The notes under the pieces: model-generated
The model's input: the letters and a program-made list of their open reading frames with translations, nothing else
Told to the model about the DNA's origin: nothing
Database searches by the model: none
Origin: an uncultured Eubacteriales bacterium
GTDB taxonomy: Bacteria; Bacillota; Clostridia; Oscillospirales; UBA644
Assembly (NCBI GenBank): GCA_900547165.1
Contig: URFZ01000021.1
Span: forward strand, 1-29,987
Length of the DNA: 29,987 nucleotides
Reading direction: 5' to 3'
Made by a program: the position numbers and the translations under genes
Part shown: positions 15,178 to 23,805 of the stretch, one piece after another
Numbering within the stretch: the first letter of the stretch is position 1
How the letters are laid out: each line of letters opens with the position of its first letter

Positions 15178-15831
15178 ATGAGCAAAAAAGAGACAAAACT
15201 TATAATAGTCCGACATGGGCAGAGCGTGGGAAATCTGACACGGAGATTCCTTGGCAGAACCGACCTCGACCTGACCGAAACGGGCGTAAAACAGGCACGG
15301 TTGACGGGCGAATTTCTGAAAAACGAACAGATTGATGCCGCTTATTCAAGTCCGCTTCGCAGAGCACTTGACACCTGCCGCGAAATAGTTGCATTTCATC
15401 CGGGGCTTGAAATCGAAACAGAGCCGAGAATTGTCGAAATATATGCGGGGAAATGGGAAAATATGCCGTTTTCCGAAATTGCGGAGAAGTACGAACACGA
15501 TTTCCGCATCTGGAAAGAAGACATCGGCAATGCCGCCTGCACGGGCGGCGAAAGCCTGAAAGACGTATATAAAAGAGTTTCCGAAGCGCTTGAAGACATT
15601 GTTCGCAAAAACGAGGGCAAAACGGTACTTCTGACATCGCACGGCGCGGCGATACGCTCGATGACTACGTTCATCTCGGGACTTCCCGTCGAAAGAATGA
15701 AAGAACTCGATTGGGCGTCAAACGCTTCCGTGACAGTCGCATATCACGGCGAAAACGGCTTCCGTCTCGAAACGCTCGGTTACGACGAACACATCGGGGA
15801 TCTGCGCTCAACCTTGCCTAAAAGCGTCTGA
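15178..15831 (+). CDS. Histidine phosphatase / phosphoglycerate mutase family protein
   Basis: The 217-residue cytosolic protein belongs to the two-histidine phosphatase superfamily. The phosphate-accepting RHG motif is at residues 12-14 (H13), followed by GRTDLDLTETG, YSSPLRRALDT and an acidic stretch IVEIYAGKWEN. The second catalytic histidine is H155 in TSHGAAIRS. Length and motifs suit the broad-specificity phosphatase branch (CobC/PhoE-like) rather than glycolytic phosphoglycerate mutase; the substrate cannot be told. I chose the ATG at 15178, which has GGAGAG upstream, over a TTG at 15160. It is a single-gene unit with its own promoter. Confidence 0.9.
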   Translation: MSKKETKLIIVRHGQSVGNLTRRFLGRTDLDLTETGVKQARLTGEFLKNEQIDAAYSSPLRRALDTCREIVAFHPGLEIETEPRIVEIYAGKWENMPFSEIAEKYEHDFRIWKEDIGNAACTGGESLKDVYKRVSEALEDIVRKNEGKTVLLTSHGAAIRSMTTFISGLPVERMKELDWASNASVTVAYHGENGFRLETLGYDEHIGDLRSTLPKSV

Positions 15832-15940
15832 ACGGCATTGACAAGAATGTTAAAAATGCACGGACAGCAAAAAGTGTTGAAAACAGTTTACGTTTTTACA
15901 GTCCTGCTTGTAATAAATATTTGAAAATCTGCGACAACAC

Positions 15941-15969
15941 TTGAAAACGGAATCACTCTGTGATATAAT
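15941..15969 (+). promoter_or_regulatory. Sigma-A promoter of hpt
   Basis: TTGAAA (15941-15946) and TATAAT (15964-15969) are 17 bp apart with TGA before the -10. An 8-bp inverted pair, AAGTGTTG (15872-15879) and CAACACTT (15935-15942), ends at the -35 and might be a regulatory site. Confidence 0.82.
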
Positions 15970-16004
15970 ATTTTTTAAGAGATAGATTCGGGGGATAAGA
16001 AAAG

Positions 16005-16553
16005 ATGATAAACGAAATTGAAAAAGTCCTTATAGACACGGAAGAACTGAACGAAATCGTTTCGCGCATCGCGCACGAGATAGACATCGACTATGCGGGA
16101 GAAGACAGAAAACTTGTCCTTGTCTGCATTCTTAAAGGCTCCGTGGTCTTTATGGGCGACCTGATGAAAAAACTGACGATACCCGTTGAAATAGACTTTA
16201 TGCGAGTTTCTTCCTACGGCGGCGAGACCGTTTCTTCCGGTCATGTCAACATAATTCTCGACCTGATGAGAGAAGACCTTGCGAAATGCGACCTTATTGT
16301 TATCGAGGATATCATCGACAGCGGCAGAACGCTTTCGTATCTGATAGATTATCTTAAACTGAAAGGCGCGCGCTCCGTCAAGACCTGTACCCTGCTTGAC
16401 AAACCGAGCCGCCGCGTCGTTGACTTCACACCAGATTACACGGGCAAGATAATCCCCGACGAATTTGTTGTGGGCTACGGGCTTGATTACGACGAAAAAT
16501 TCCGTGCATTGCCGTACATAGGCGTTCTCAAATCGGAAGTTTACAGTAAATAA
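16005..16553 (+). CDS. hpt: Hypoxanthine phosphoribosyltransferase
   Basis: This purine-salvage enzyme joins hypoxanthine or guanine to PRPP to give IMP or GMP. The 182-residue length is typical. It shows the LKGS loop at 43-46 that contacts pyrophosphate, the flexible-loop region SSYGGETVSSG (69-79) and the PRPP signature VIEDIIDSGRTL (99-110). The C-terminal region includes FVVGYGLDYDEKFRALPYIGVL, characteristic of the family. A purine-rich ribosome binding region (GGGGGATAAG) precedes the ATG. It is transcribed alone, from a strong promoter to a terminator at 16576. Confidence 0.96.
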   Translation: MINEIEKVLIDTEELNEIVSRIAHEIDIDYAGEDRKLVLVCILKGSVVFMGDLMKKLTIPVEIDFMRVSSYGGETVSSGHVNIILDLMREDLAKCDLIVIEDIIDSGRTLSYLIDYLKLKGARSVKTCTLLDKPSRRVVDFTPDYTGKIIPDEFVVGYGLDYDEKFRALPYIGVLKSEVYSK

Positions 16554-16575
16554 TCACAAAAAACAAAATTTAAGC

Positions 16576-16613
16576 GGAGCGACAAAGGCGTAACACCCTT
16601 GCCGCTCCTTTTT
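16576..16613 (+). terminator. Terminator of hpt
   Basis: GGAGCG and CGCTCC form the base of an interrupted stem, with inner pairing of CAA and GG with CC and TTG, followed by five T residues. Confidence 0.75.
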
Positions 16614-16644
16614 GCCGCATAATAAATTTTTTTGAGAAATACGG

Positions 16645-16673
16645 TAGACATTTTCGGATATCTGTGATAAGAT
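16645..16673 (+). promoter_or_regulatory. Probable promoter of the beta-galactosidase gene
   Basis: TAGACA (16645-16650) and TAAGAT (16668-16673) are 17 bp apart with TGA before the -10, upstream of the TTG start at 16719. No clear sugar-repressor operator is seen. Confidence 0.65.
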
Positions 16674-16718
16674 GAAACCAACATAAAAAACCGTTTACAT
16701 TATTCAGGAGAGAGCGAT

Positions 16719-19547
16719 TTGAGAATTTACGAAAACCCCGAAAAAACAAGCGAAAACAGATTGCCGCCGCGAAGTTACTGTATCCCGAGCGGAATATCCG
16801 AATATCGTCTTTTGAACGGCGAATGGGATTTCGCATATTTCGAGCGTGATACAGACGTTCCCGAAGTTATAGAGAATTGGGACAAAATTACCGTGCCGTC
16901 CTGTTGGCAGCTCTGCGGTTACGGACACCCCAATTATACGAACATAAATTATCCGTTTCCGTATGACCTGCCTTTCGTACCAGACGACAACCCGTGCGGG
17001 GTATACCGTCGGACTTTCGATATCGCAAAAAAATTCGGGCGCGTGTATTTTGTATTCGAGGGTGTTTGCTCCTGCGCGTTTCTTTATGTAAACGGCGGAT
17101 ATGTCGGGTTCACGCAGGGCAGCCGTCTGCAAGCGGAATTTGACATTACCGACTTTGTGACCGAGGGCGAAAACACCGTAACGGTCAAGGTTCTGAAATG
17201 GTGCTGCGGCAGTTATCTTGAAGACCAGGACGCATTCCGTTACAACGGAATCTTTCGCGACGTGTATATTCTGCAAAGACCGAAAAACCATATCCGAGAC
17301 TTTGAATTGATACCGAACGGCGAAAGCGTGACCGTTTCGGTCGAGGGCGGGGCGCACCTTGAAATTTTTGAAGATGACGCCTTGCTTTTTGACGGCGATA
17401 TAGGCGAAAAATTCTCTTTCACGCCTGAAAAACCCATTCTTTGGAATGCGGAAAAGCCGTTTCTTTACACGGTTCGGCTCTCTCGGGAGGGAGAAGTCAT
17501 CGAGCGAAAAGTCGGGCTTCGGAAAATCGAGATCTCCGACAAATACGAACTTCTCATAAACGGAGTTCCCGTCAAACTTCACGGGATAAACCGCCACGAC
17601 ACGGGAAAACTGCGCGGGTGGTGTCAAAGCGACGAAGAGTTGAAAAAAGACCTCTCTCTTATGAAATTCCTGAACATCAACTGCATAAGAACTTCTCATT
17701 ATCCGCCGACGCCGAAATTTATTGATATGTGTGATGAAATGGGCTTTTATGTTGTCTGCGAGACCGACCTCGAAACGCACGGCGCTTGCTACCGCATACC
17801 TAACGGCACGGGCGCTTACGATGTCGAATCGGGCGATTGGCCCTGCACAAAACCCGAGTGGAAACACGAATTTCTTGACCGCATGGAACGTATGGTCGAA
17901 ACGTTCAAGAACAGCCCGAGCGTGATTTTTTGGTCAACGGGCAACGAAAGCGGACACGGCGTAAACCACGTTAAAATGATACGGGCAACAAAAAAGCGTG
18001 ACGGTTCACGCCTGCTCCACGCCGAAGACGCTTCCCGAAAAGGCGAGATACACAACCCCGACGTTTATTCCGAAATGTATCTTCCGCTGCAACGGGTTGA
18101 AGAACTTGCGAACGACAGCGCCGTTGATATGCCCGTTTTTCTTTGCGAATACTCTCATGCAATGGGAAACGGACCGGGAGACGTTTGGGACTACAACGAA
18201 CTGTTTGACCGTTATCCCAAACTTATCGGCGGCTGTATCTGGGAATGGGCGGATCACGTAGTGACGGAAAACGGCGTGGAAAAATACGGCGGCGATTTTT
18301 ACGGAGAACTGACAAACGACGCAAATTTCTGCTGTGACGGACTTGTTTTTGCAGACCGCACGTTCAAAGCGGGAACTTATGAAGCAAAAGCCGCATATCA
18401 GCCAATAAGAACCTCGTATGAAAACGGCAAACTGACCGTTTACAACCGACTTGACTTCACAAACCTTTGCGAATACGACTTTTCTTATTCCGTTGAAGCG
18501 GACGGAAAAATTCTGAAAACGGAAAAAATCCCGTTATTACTGAACCCGCACGAAACCGCAGCAATAGACATCTCTGTGCCCAAAATAACGGCGATCTACG
18601 GCGCACATCTGAATATTTCTCTGACAAAAGGCGGCGTTGAATACGCCAAATGCCAACATGATATTCCGTTTGAAGCCGCCAGAAACGAACAGACTCCGAC
18701 AGCACAACTTGAAGAAGACAGAAAAAATATCTATGCAGCAGGCGACGGCTTTTCGTATGTTTTTTCAAAACATTACGGCGCATTTACAAGCATAAAAATC
18801 GGCGGAGACGAGCAACTTGCGGGCAAAACCGTGCTTTCCGCATTCCGTGCTCCGACGGACAACGAACGGTATATCAAAGTCCTTTGGATAAACTCGAACG
18901 GACGGCAGGGCGAAAACCTTGACTGCACTTTTTCGAAAGTGTATTCCTGCACCGTTTCCGACGGTAAAATCGCAGTCACAGGCTCACTTGCGGGCGTTTC
19001 GAGAGTTCCTCTGCTGCATTACAAACTTCTTGTCGGAATATCCGCAAACGGGCAAATTACATTTTCGCTTGACTGCAAAATCCGTGAAAGTGCATATTGG
19101 CTGCCGCGCCTTGGCTTTGAGTTTGAACTCCCGGGAGAGAAAAACAATTTCACTTACTACGGTTCGGGACCCATCGAAAGTTACTGCGATATGCACCATT
19201 GGGCTTGCGTGGGACTTTACGAAAGCGACACGGACAAGGAATATGTGAAATATGTCATGCCGCAGGAACACGGTAACCATTTTGCGACAAAAATGCTTAA
19301 AATCGGAAAACTTATCTTCACTTCACCCGACGGGTTTGAGTTCAACGCTTCAAAATACTCATCAAAAGCACTTTTCCGCGCCACGCACACGGACGAACTT
19401 GTATCGGACGGAAAAACGCATCTGCGCATAGATTACAAAAATTCGGGACTCGGCTCCAACTCCTGCGGTCCCGAACTCGGAGAAAAATACCGACTTTCTG
19501 AAAAATCAATCAAGTTCGGCTTCACGCTTTCTCCCGCAAGGGACTAA
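16719..19547 (+). CDS. lacZ: Beta-galactosidase, glycoside hydrolase family 2
   Basis: The enzyme hydrolyses terminal beta-galactosides such as lactose. At 942 residues without a signal peptide it is a cytosolic LacZ-type protein. The layout runs sugar-binding jelly roll (about 30-190), Ig-like domain, TIM barrel (about 280-560), a second Ig-like domain and the C-terminal beta-galactosidase small-chain domain. The acid/base is E410 in WSTGNESGHG and the nucleophile is E477 in LCEYSHAMGNGPG. The start is a TTG with AGGAGAG upstream, which could lower expression. It stands alone; no permease is next to it, so substrate uptake must be encoded elsewhere. Confidence 0.95.
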   Translation: MRIYENPEKTSENRLPPRSYCIPSGISEYRLLNGEWDFAYFERDTDVPEVIENWDKITVPSCWQLCGYGHPNYTNINYPFPYDLPFVPDDNPCGVYRRTFDIAKKFGRVYFVFEGVCSCAFLYVNGGYVGFTQGSRLQAEFDITDFVTEGENTVTVKVLKWCCGSYLEDQDAFRYNGIFRDVYILQRPKNHIRDFELIPNGESVTVSVEGGAHLEIFEDDALLFDGDIGEKFSFTPEKPILWNAEKPFLYTVRLSREGEVIERKVGLRKIEISDKYELLINGVPVKLHGINRHDTGKLRGWCQSDEELKKDLSLMKFLNINCIRTSHYPPTPKFIDMCDEMGFYVVCETDLETHGACYRIPNGTGAYDVESGDWPCTKPEWKHEFLDRMERMVETFKNSPSVIFWSTGNESGHGVNHVKMIRATKKRDGSRLLHAEDASRKGEIHNPDVYSEMYLPLQRVEELANDSAVDMPVFLCEYSHAMGNGPGDVWDYNELFDRYPKLIGGCIWEWADHVVTENGVEKYGGDFYGELTNDANFCCDGLVFADRTFKAGTYEAKAAYQPIRTSYENGKLTVYNRLDFTNLCEYDFSYSVEADGKILKTEKIPLLLNPHETAAIDISVPKITAIYGAHLNISLTKGGVEYAKCQHDIPFEAARNEQTPTAQLEEDRKNIYAAGDGFSYVFSKHYGAFTSIKIGGDEQLAGKTVLSAFRAPTDNERYIKVLWINSNGRQGENLDCTFSKVYSCTVSDGKIAVTGSLAGVSRVPLLHYKLLVGISANGQITFSLDCKIRESAYWLPRLGFEFELPGEKNNFTYYGSGPIESYCDMHHWACVGLYESDTDKEYVKYVMPQEHGNHFATKMLKIGKLIFTSPDGFEFNASKYSSKALFRATHTDELVSDGKTHLRIDYKNSGLGSNSCGPELGEKYRLSEKSIKFGFTLSPARD

Positions 19548-19580
19548 TCATAACCACCGGTAGAACCGGTGGTTATGATT
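19546..19580. terminator. Long perfect hairpin between convergent lacZ and the M56 gene
   Basis: AATCATAACCACCGGT and its exact complement, 16 bp each, enclose three bases (AGA). The stem starts inside the lacZ stop codon. The T-rich stretch after it is weak on the plus strand. It lies between two genes that converge, so a terminator or barrier role is likely. Confidence 0.72.
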
Positions 19581-19584
19581 TATT

Positions 19585-19840
19585 CTATTTCTTGTTCTCG
19601 ATATGCTTTTGGAATGCACTATCATATTTTGCTGTTGCAATTATTAAATGACGGAACTTCATCCCAACTGCCATCCATCGTAAATGCCTCACCAAACGTT
19701 TGCTTGAATTGTTCCAAATCATTCAAAGAATCAAATCTGTAGATAGGCAAGTGTTTAACACTGCTGATAGCCATTTTGTCTCTGTTAAGCGAACCAAAAT
19801 AAAATTCGCGTGCTTCTGCCCAATTCGCATAAGATACCGT
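19585..19840 (-). pseudogene. Decayed C-terminal extension of the M56 receptor gene
   Basis: Directly after the M56 stop codon the same frame continues with SYANWAEAREFYFGSLNRDK, then a stretch containing PIYRFDSLNDLEQFKQTF and SWDEVPSFNN. After a frameshift near 19635 it continues TAKYDSAFQKHIENKK and stops at 19585. This reads as a real protein domain rather than random translation. The receptor therefore appears to have lost about 80 residues to an in-frame TAA (19841-19843) and a later frameshift. Confidence 0.6.
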
Positions 19841-21244
19841 TTATTCAAAAGTATAAACATTACTTGAATCTACGCCGCCTATATTTGAGTGAGATGGAAA
19901 ATACTCCTTTGCAGCATTATCGCAAAACTCAAGCTGCTCATCAATATATCTTTGAGGATCGAGGGCTTTGCTTTGCAAGTATAATGGGAATTTCTCCATA
20001 ATATCCTCTGCATAGTACGAACCATCACGAGGTACCCAATATTCAACAAGTTCATAATGCCCGTGCGATCCCGTCTGTTTTACCGTAATAACTGTTGGTG
20101 TATAAGCTCCCGATTCTAAGTTTATCTCTCCATTTTCATAACTGTATTCGTGATACAATGCCCACATATATACGGTTGTTTCATTTAATGACTTATCAAT
20201 ACCAAGTACTTTATGATGAACTGCGATAAAATTGCCATCCGTGTGTTCTTCGCTGTAATGGTATTCTGCAATCTGCATATCAAGAAATACAGACAATTCA
20301 TCATCTAATGTTGTTCTTGGGTTTGTAAGAAAACACACTGCAACTACAGTGCTTAAAATAATTGCTGCAATAACAATCCAAAAAGCAGGCTTTTTATAAT
20401 TCAATACGGTTTTCACTCTGTTTTTCACACCCACCTCTCCAAAAGCAAGAGGGCAAGCCGCAATCATACGGCGATTTACGCTACAAGATAAAAGTGCTTG
20501 AGAATAATCAGCTTTCTGCTCGGTATTCAGTTCCTTAATGACCTTTTCATCACAAGCCAGCTCAATATCACGGCAAAACAACACATAACCAAGCCACATC
20601 AAAGGATTGAACCAATGAATCGTTAAGATAAGAAACCCCAATGGTTTCCACCAATAATCTTTGCGACAAATATGTGCTTGCTCGTGTGCAATAACGTGGG
20701 GTATGTCCTGTTTGCTCATATTGAAAGGCAAATAAATCTTCGGTTTGAAGGTGCCAAGCACAAAAGGTGAGATAACATTTTCACTCTGAAAGACATTATC
20801 ACGAAGTAGTACAGCGGTGCCAATTTTTCTCTTTACTTTGAAATAACTGATTACAGTATATATCAGCATTACAACAACACCAATAACCCATACAATTGAC
20901 AAAATAGGAATTAGTATTTGCAAGAGATTTGCACTCGTTGAAGGATCAGGGGTAAATGATTCACTAATAATTGGATTCACTATATTATTGATGATAGGAA
21001 CACCTGAATTTATTCCAGGATTTCCTATCATTATTTCCGGACTAATTGTTTCAGCACTCGGTATAAGGCTCAACATACTCTCGATAGAAAATGGGCAAAT
21101 TAGTCTTATTGCTACAATCCCCCATAAAAGTACCGTTATCCATTTAGGAGCCTTTTTTAGTAATAATCTTAAAAGCAATACTGCAAGTACAAGCCAACTT
21201 GCCGATATACTCATATTCACAACGTTTAAGAAGAATTCACTCAT
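19841..21244 (-). CDS. BlaR1-type membrane metalloprotease sensor, peptidase family M56
   Basis: The 467-residue protein has membrane helices near residues 12-30, 36-52, 108-134 and 290-307. The cytosolic zinc-protease domain between the last two carries HEQAH (187-191), and E228 in ELACDEKV is the probable third ligand. A C-terminal extracytoplasmic sensor part follows; it is not a penicillin-binding domain, so the signal is probably not a beta-lactam. BlaR1-type proteins lead to cleavage of a BlaI-type repressor. The partner blaI-like gene lies immediately upstream with a 4-bp ATGA overlap. The reading frame ends at a TAA after which homologous-looking sequence continues, so the sensor domain is probably truncated. 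Confidence 0.88.
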   Translation of the reverse strand: MSEFFLNVVNMSISASWLVLAVLLLRLLLKKAPKWITVLLWGIVAIRLICPFSIESMLSLIPSAETISPEIMIGNPGINSGVPIINNIVNPIISESFTPDPSTSANLLQILIPILSIVWVIGVVVMLIYTVISYFKVKRKIGTAVLLRDNVFQSENVISPFVLGTFKPKIYLPFNMSKQDIPHVIAHEQAHICRKDYWWKPLGFLILTIHWFNPLMWLGYVLFCRDIELACDEKVIKELNTEQKADYSQALLSCSVNRRMIAACPLAFGEVGVKNRVKTVLNYKKPAFWIVIAAIILSTVVAVCFLTNPRTTLDDELSVFLDMQIAEYHYSEEHTDGNFIAVHHKVLGIDKSLNETTVYMWALYHEYSYENGEINLESGAYTPTVITVKQTGSHGHYELVEYWVPRDGSYYAEDIMEKFPLYLQSKALDPQRYIDEQLEFCDNAAKEYFPSHSNIGGVDSSNVYTFE

Positions 21245-21612
21245 TTTGACTCTCCTTTCCTAAAACGGTCTATCATTTGCTGAACCACATCAATTTCTGT
21301 ATCAGAAATCTTTTGGTGTTTTGTAAATGCTGCAATAAAGGCAGGCAATGAACCTTCAAATGTTTTCTCAACCATTTCATTCAATTCTGCCGCTTGCACT
21401 TGATCTTTACTAACAAGTGAAGTGACAACTGTATTTTCGTTTTTTAACACTCCACGTTCAGATAAACGTTTGATAACAGTGTAAGTTGTGGTGGGTTTCC
21501 AACCAAGTTGTTCCTTGCAAAGTTCTACAAGTTTACTACTTTTAACAGGTTCATTTTCCCACAAAATTAAGCAAAAACGATATTCACTTTCAAATACCTT
21601 TGGCGTATCCAT
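21241..21612 (-). CDS. BlaI/MecI/CopY-family repressor
   Basis: The protein has a winged-helix N-terminus in which WKPTTTYTVIKRLSERGVL is the recognition region typical of BlaI-type repressors. A helical dimerisation half follows (EMVEKTFEGSLPAFIAAF). I chose the ATG at 21612 (123 residues) because AAAGGA lies upstream and relatives start close to there; the open frame runs to 21654 through the operator. It is followed by the M56 gene with an ATGA overlap. Two perfect dyads in its own promoter indicate autorepression, relieved when the M56 partner triggers cleavage. Confidence 0.9.
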   Translation of the reverse strand: MDTPKVFESEYRFCLILWENEPVKSSKLVELCKEQLGWKPTTTYTVIKRLSERGVLKNENTVVTSLVSKDQVQAAELNEMVEKTFEGSLPAFIAAFTKHQKISDTEIDVVQQMIDRFRKGESK

Positions 21613-21627
21613 AGTAAGCGTTCCTTT

Positions 21628-21681
21628 CTCTAATTCATTAGAGCTCATATACACTCTAACATATTAGAGTAGAATTGTCAA
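21628..21681 (-). promoter_or_regulatory. Promoter with two operators of the BlaI-type repressor gene
   Basis: On the minus strand TTGACA (21676-21681) and TAGAGT (21653-21658) are 17 bp apart. A perfect dyad ACTCTAACATATTAGAGT (21653-21670) covers the -10. A second, CTCTAATTCATTAGAG (21628-21643), lies just downstream. The shared half-site is CTCTAA. The second dyad ends 16 bp before the ATG. Confidence 0.85.
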
Positions 21682-21711
21682 GAGTTTCGAGAGAATGTTC
21701 ACATAAAAGCA

Positions 21712-21756
21712 AAAAAAGAAACGGCGGCAAAGAGGTGTTAATCTCTCTGCCGCCGT
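21712..21756 (-). terminator. Terminator downstream of the tnpV relic
   Basis: ACGGCGGCA pairs with TGCCGCCGT, with further AGAG/CTCT pairing inside. On the minus strand the stem is followed by TTTC and a run of seven T residues. Confidence 0.8.
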
Positions 21757-21763
21757 GCTTTGG

Positions 21764-22131
21764 TCAATTGTAAATTATATCATTTACGGTTTCCGTGGCT
21801 CTGCTGCTGATGCTATTCATCCGAGCAACCCACTCCGTTTGGTTATCTGCTTTGAGTTGTTCGGTCACGCCCTCACGTTCTGCAATCTGTTTCACGAGCC
21901 GAAAAAACATATCCTCAGCCTGTTTGTCAATATCCGCAAGATAGCCGTTCAACTTACCGCTTGTCAGCAGATTAACATATCGCACCTTGTGGTATTGCTT
22001 GATATATATCAAATGCCGCTGTTCCCATATACCGATTTCCAATAGTTCTTCATCGGATAGGGTTAAATCGGAAATAAGAAAGCCGTTTCTTCGTGGTATG
22101 TACCACCCATTTGTTCAAATAATGATTTCAT
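21764..22131 (-). pseudogene. tnpV: Frameshifted tnpV (transposon-encoded protein TnpV)
   Basis: An ATG at 22131 with GGAGG upstream starts MKSLFEQMGGTYHEE and then runs off frame into a stop. Moving one base at the A-run near 22086-22088 restores FLISDLTLSDEELLEIGIWE and continues through QRHLIYIKQY, YVNLLTSGKL, YLADIDKQAEDMFFRL and VTEQLKADNQTEWVARMNSI to the stop at 21764. This is the pattern of TnpV, a protein of unknown function found in Tn4451-type and similar Clostridial mobile elements. A one-base deletion has probably inactivated it. No recombinase or element ends are visible, so only a fragment of the element remains next to the BlaI/M56 pair. Confidence 0.75.
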
Positions 22132-22201
22132 AGTAGTGTCCTCCGTAAATATTTTAAGATTTCACTACAATTCACTTCATCGCATCCACCTCATAAAAAC
22201 A

Positions 22202-22239
22202 CCTTTGGGGCACCTGCTCTATCGCAGGTGCCCCAAAGG
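22202..22239 (-). terminator. Terminator of the lipoprotein-methyltransferase operon
   Basis: CCTTTGGGGCACCTGC and GCAGGTGCCCCAAAGG form a perfect 16-bp stem with a 6-base loop. On the minus strand TGTTTTT follows. It is 9 bp past the methyltransferase stop. Confidence 0.9.
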
Positions 22240-22248
22240 GCTGTTTTT

Positions 22249-22920
22249 CTATTTTTTCAGGAGCAGATACATACGATTTATCTGTTCCGCTTCTTTATAA
22301 TAAATCTCTTTTTTCGCAACGGTCGAAAACTTTTCTTTGAAAAGGCGTTCCCACTCCGCGTCGGTGTTGTTCCAAAGCAGAAGCCCGTCGTCAAGCAGAT
22401 TTCCTTCTATGGTTTTTATGTTCCACTCTTTTATCTGTTTTTCGGACAAAAAAGGATTCAACTTTACAAGCAATTTTCCGCCGCTTTTAAGCAATCTATG
22501 TATTTCGTCAAGAGCAGAAACAGCGTCATCGGGATAAAGGTTATCAAGTATATTGGACAGTATTGCGGCGTCAACGGAATTATCCGCAATTCTTTTCAGC
22601 TGCTCGGTTCCGCCGTTGATAAATGAAAAGTTTTCGTTTTGTACCGCACGGCTTCTTTCAACAGCACTTTTTATCGCCTGTTCGGAAAGATCAATTCCGA
22701 TATGCGTTTTTGTTCCGAGGTTGCGGCAGATAAAAAGCAATGTTCCGTTCCCGCACCCGAAATCAACGACCGATTCCGAACCGTCGGCAAGCCATGCGAT
22801 CCCTGCGTCAAACTCTTCAATTCCCGTTTTTGCCGCTTTCGGAAAAACAGGAACTTCCCGCGCAAAAACTTCGTTCCAAAATCCTATGCATTTGGCGTAT
22901 TCAGCCTTTTTGTCCGTCAT
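22249..22920 (-). CDS. Class I SAM-dependent methyltransferase
   Basis: The 223-residue soluble protein has the Rossmann-type methyltransferase fold. Motif I is VVDFGCGNGT (51-60), followed by HIGIDLSEQAI, an acidic region with AILSNILDNL, and LLKSGGKLLVKLNPF as the motif IV-VI area. The substrate is unknown; the pattern fits small-molecule methylators of the Methyltransf_11/25 type. It starts inside the end of the lipoprotein gene (20-bp overlap) with only a weak ribosome binding site, so its translation probably depends on the gene before it. No functional link between the two is evident. Confidence 0.85.
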   Translation of the reverse strand: MTDKKAEYAKCIGFWNEVFAREVPVFPKAAKTGIEEFDAGIAWLADGSESVVDFGCGNGTLLFICRNLGTKTHIGIDLSEQAIKSAVERSRAVQNENFSFINGGTEQLKRIADNSVDAAILSNILDNLYPDDAVSALDEIHRLLKSGGKLLVKLNPFLSEKQIKEWNIKTIEGNLLDDGLLLWNNTDAEWERLFKEKFSTVAKKEIYYKEAEQINRMYLLLKK

Positions 22921-23605
22921 ATTCTTCGTGTGTGCAGGTAAGGAACGTAAACAGATCCGCCGCGGCTTCGTCGTTCGGAACGGTGAGCGTTATGACAACG
23001 GCGTGAGAATCGACAACGCGGCAAAGAGAATATGTTATGTAATCAACACCTCCGTGAGTGCATGCGCTGCGTATAACAAAGTATTCGTTCTCGCCGAGGT
23101 TAACCGTTTCAACAGTATCATCGACAACAGCCTCAATGCCCTGAGCTTTAAGCGAAGCGGCAAGCGTTTGGTGCGTGATATTGGCGTATTCCGCCGAAGA
23201 CGAAACGTTCACGGAAGTGAGCTTATCAACAATGACGTTGATATTTGAATATATTCCGTCTATCGCGGATTTGTCACGGCTTGCGAATACAAGTTTTGCG
23301 AAAGAGTTCTCAAACGCGATTTCGGATGTGTTATCTTTCCAGCCGTCGGGCATTTTGAACGAAATATCCGCCCACTTGTTTTTATAAACACCGTTCGAAA
23401 GTTCGCCGTTCTCTTTGCTTTTGTTGTCCTCCTCGGGCGGAACAAACGTTGTCGGGTCGGAGGTAAGCGGCTCGGTGACAGATGTCACGGGCGCGGCTGT
23501 CGAGGACGTTGTATTTTCTTCGCTTTCTTTGCCGCCGCAGGCGGTTATTCCCAAAACAAGCACGACAGCAAGCAGAAGAGACAGCATTTTAGCAATATTT
23601 TTCAT
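22901..23605 (-). CDS. Predicted lipoprotein of unknown function
   Basis: The 234-residue protein begins with a lipoprotein signal, MKNIAKMLSLLLAVVLVLG followed by ITAC, so Cys23 is the likely lipid-modified residue. A Thr/Ser/Pro/Glu-rich linker (about 24-66) follows. The compact domain after it contains YKNKWADISFKMPDGW, DKLTSVNVSSSAEY, GENEYFVIRSACTHGGVDY and VVDSHAVVITLTVPND. The pattern resembles small extracytoplasmic domains often seen in Clostridial lipoproteins, but I cannot name a function. Two tandem AGGAGAATTA stretches precede the ATG. Confidence 0.82.
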   Translation of the reverse strand: MKNIAKMLSLLLAVVLVLGITACGGKESEENTTSSTAAPVTSVTEPLTSDPTTFVPPEEDNKSKENGELSNGVYKNKWADISFKMPDGWKDNTSEIAFENSFAKLVFASRDKSAIDGIYSNINVIVDKLTSVNVSSSAEYANITHQTLAASLKAQGIEAVVDDTVETVNLGENEYFVIRSACTHGGVDYITYSLCRVVDSHAVVITLTVPNDEAAADLFTFLTCTHEEYDGQKG

Positions 23606-23645
23606 TTTTAATTCTCCTTAATTCTCCTATGAGTTATTTGATTAA

Positions 23646-23674
23646 ATTATATCAGCAATTTTCGAGTTTGTCAA
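23646..23674 (-). promoter_or_regulatory. Consensus sigma-A promoter of the lipoprotein operon
   Basis: On the minus strand TTGACA (23669-23674) and TATAAT (23646-23651), both perfect, are 17 bp apart with TGA before the -10. Confidence 0.9.
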
Positions 23675-23805
23675 CAGTTTTCTTTTCGGTTGAAGATACT
23701 CTACCGAAAAGGATTTACTCATGGGTCAGGGTAAACAGAACATTTTTGTCAAAATAAATATATCAGACCTTTTCGGGTCGTCAACGCGTTCCGCAAAATC
23801 ATTCA

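Noticed and set aside
15872..15942. Inverted pair AAGTGTTG/CAACACTT upstream of hpt as a purine operator.
   Set aside because: The arms are 55 bp apart and match no operator I know; kept only as a remark with the promoter.
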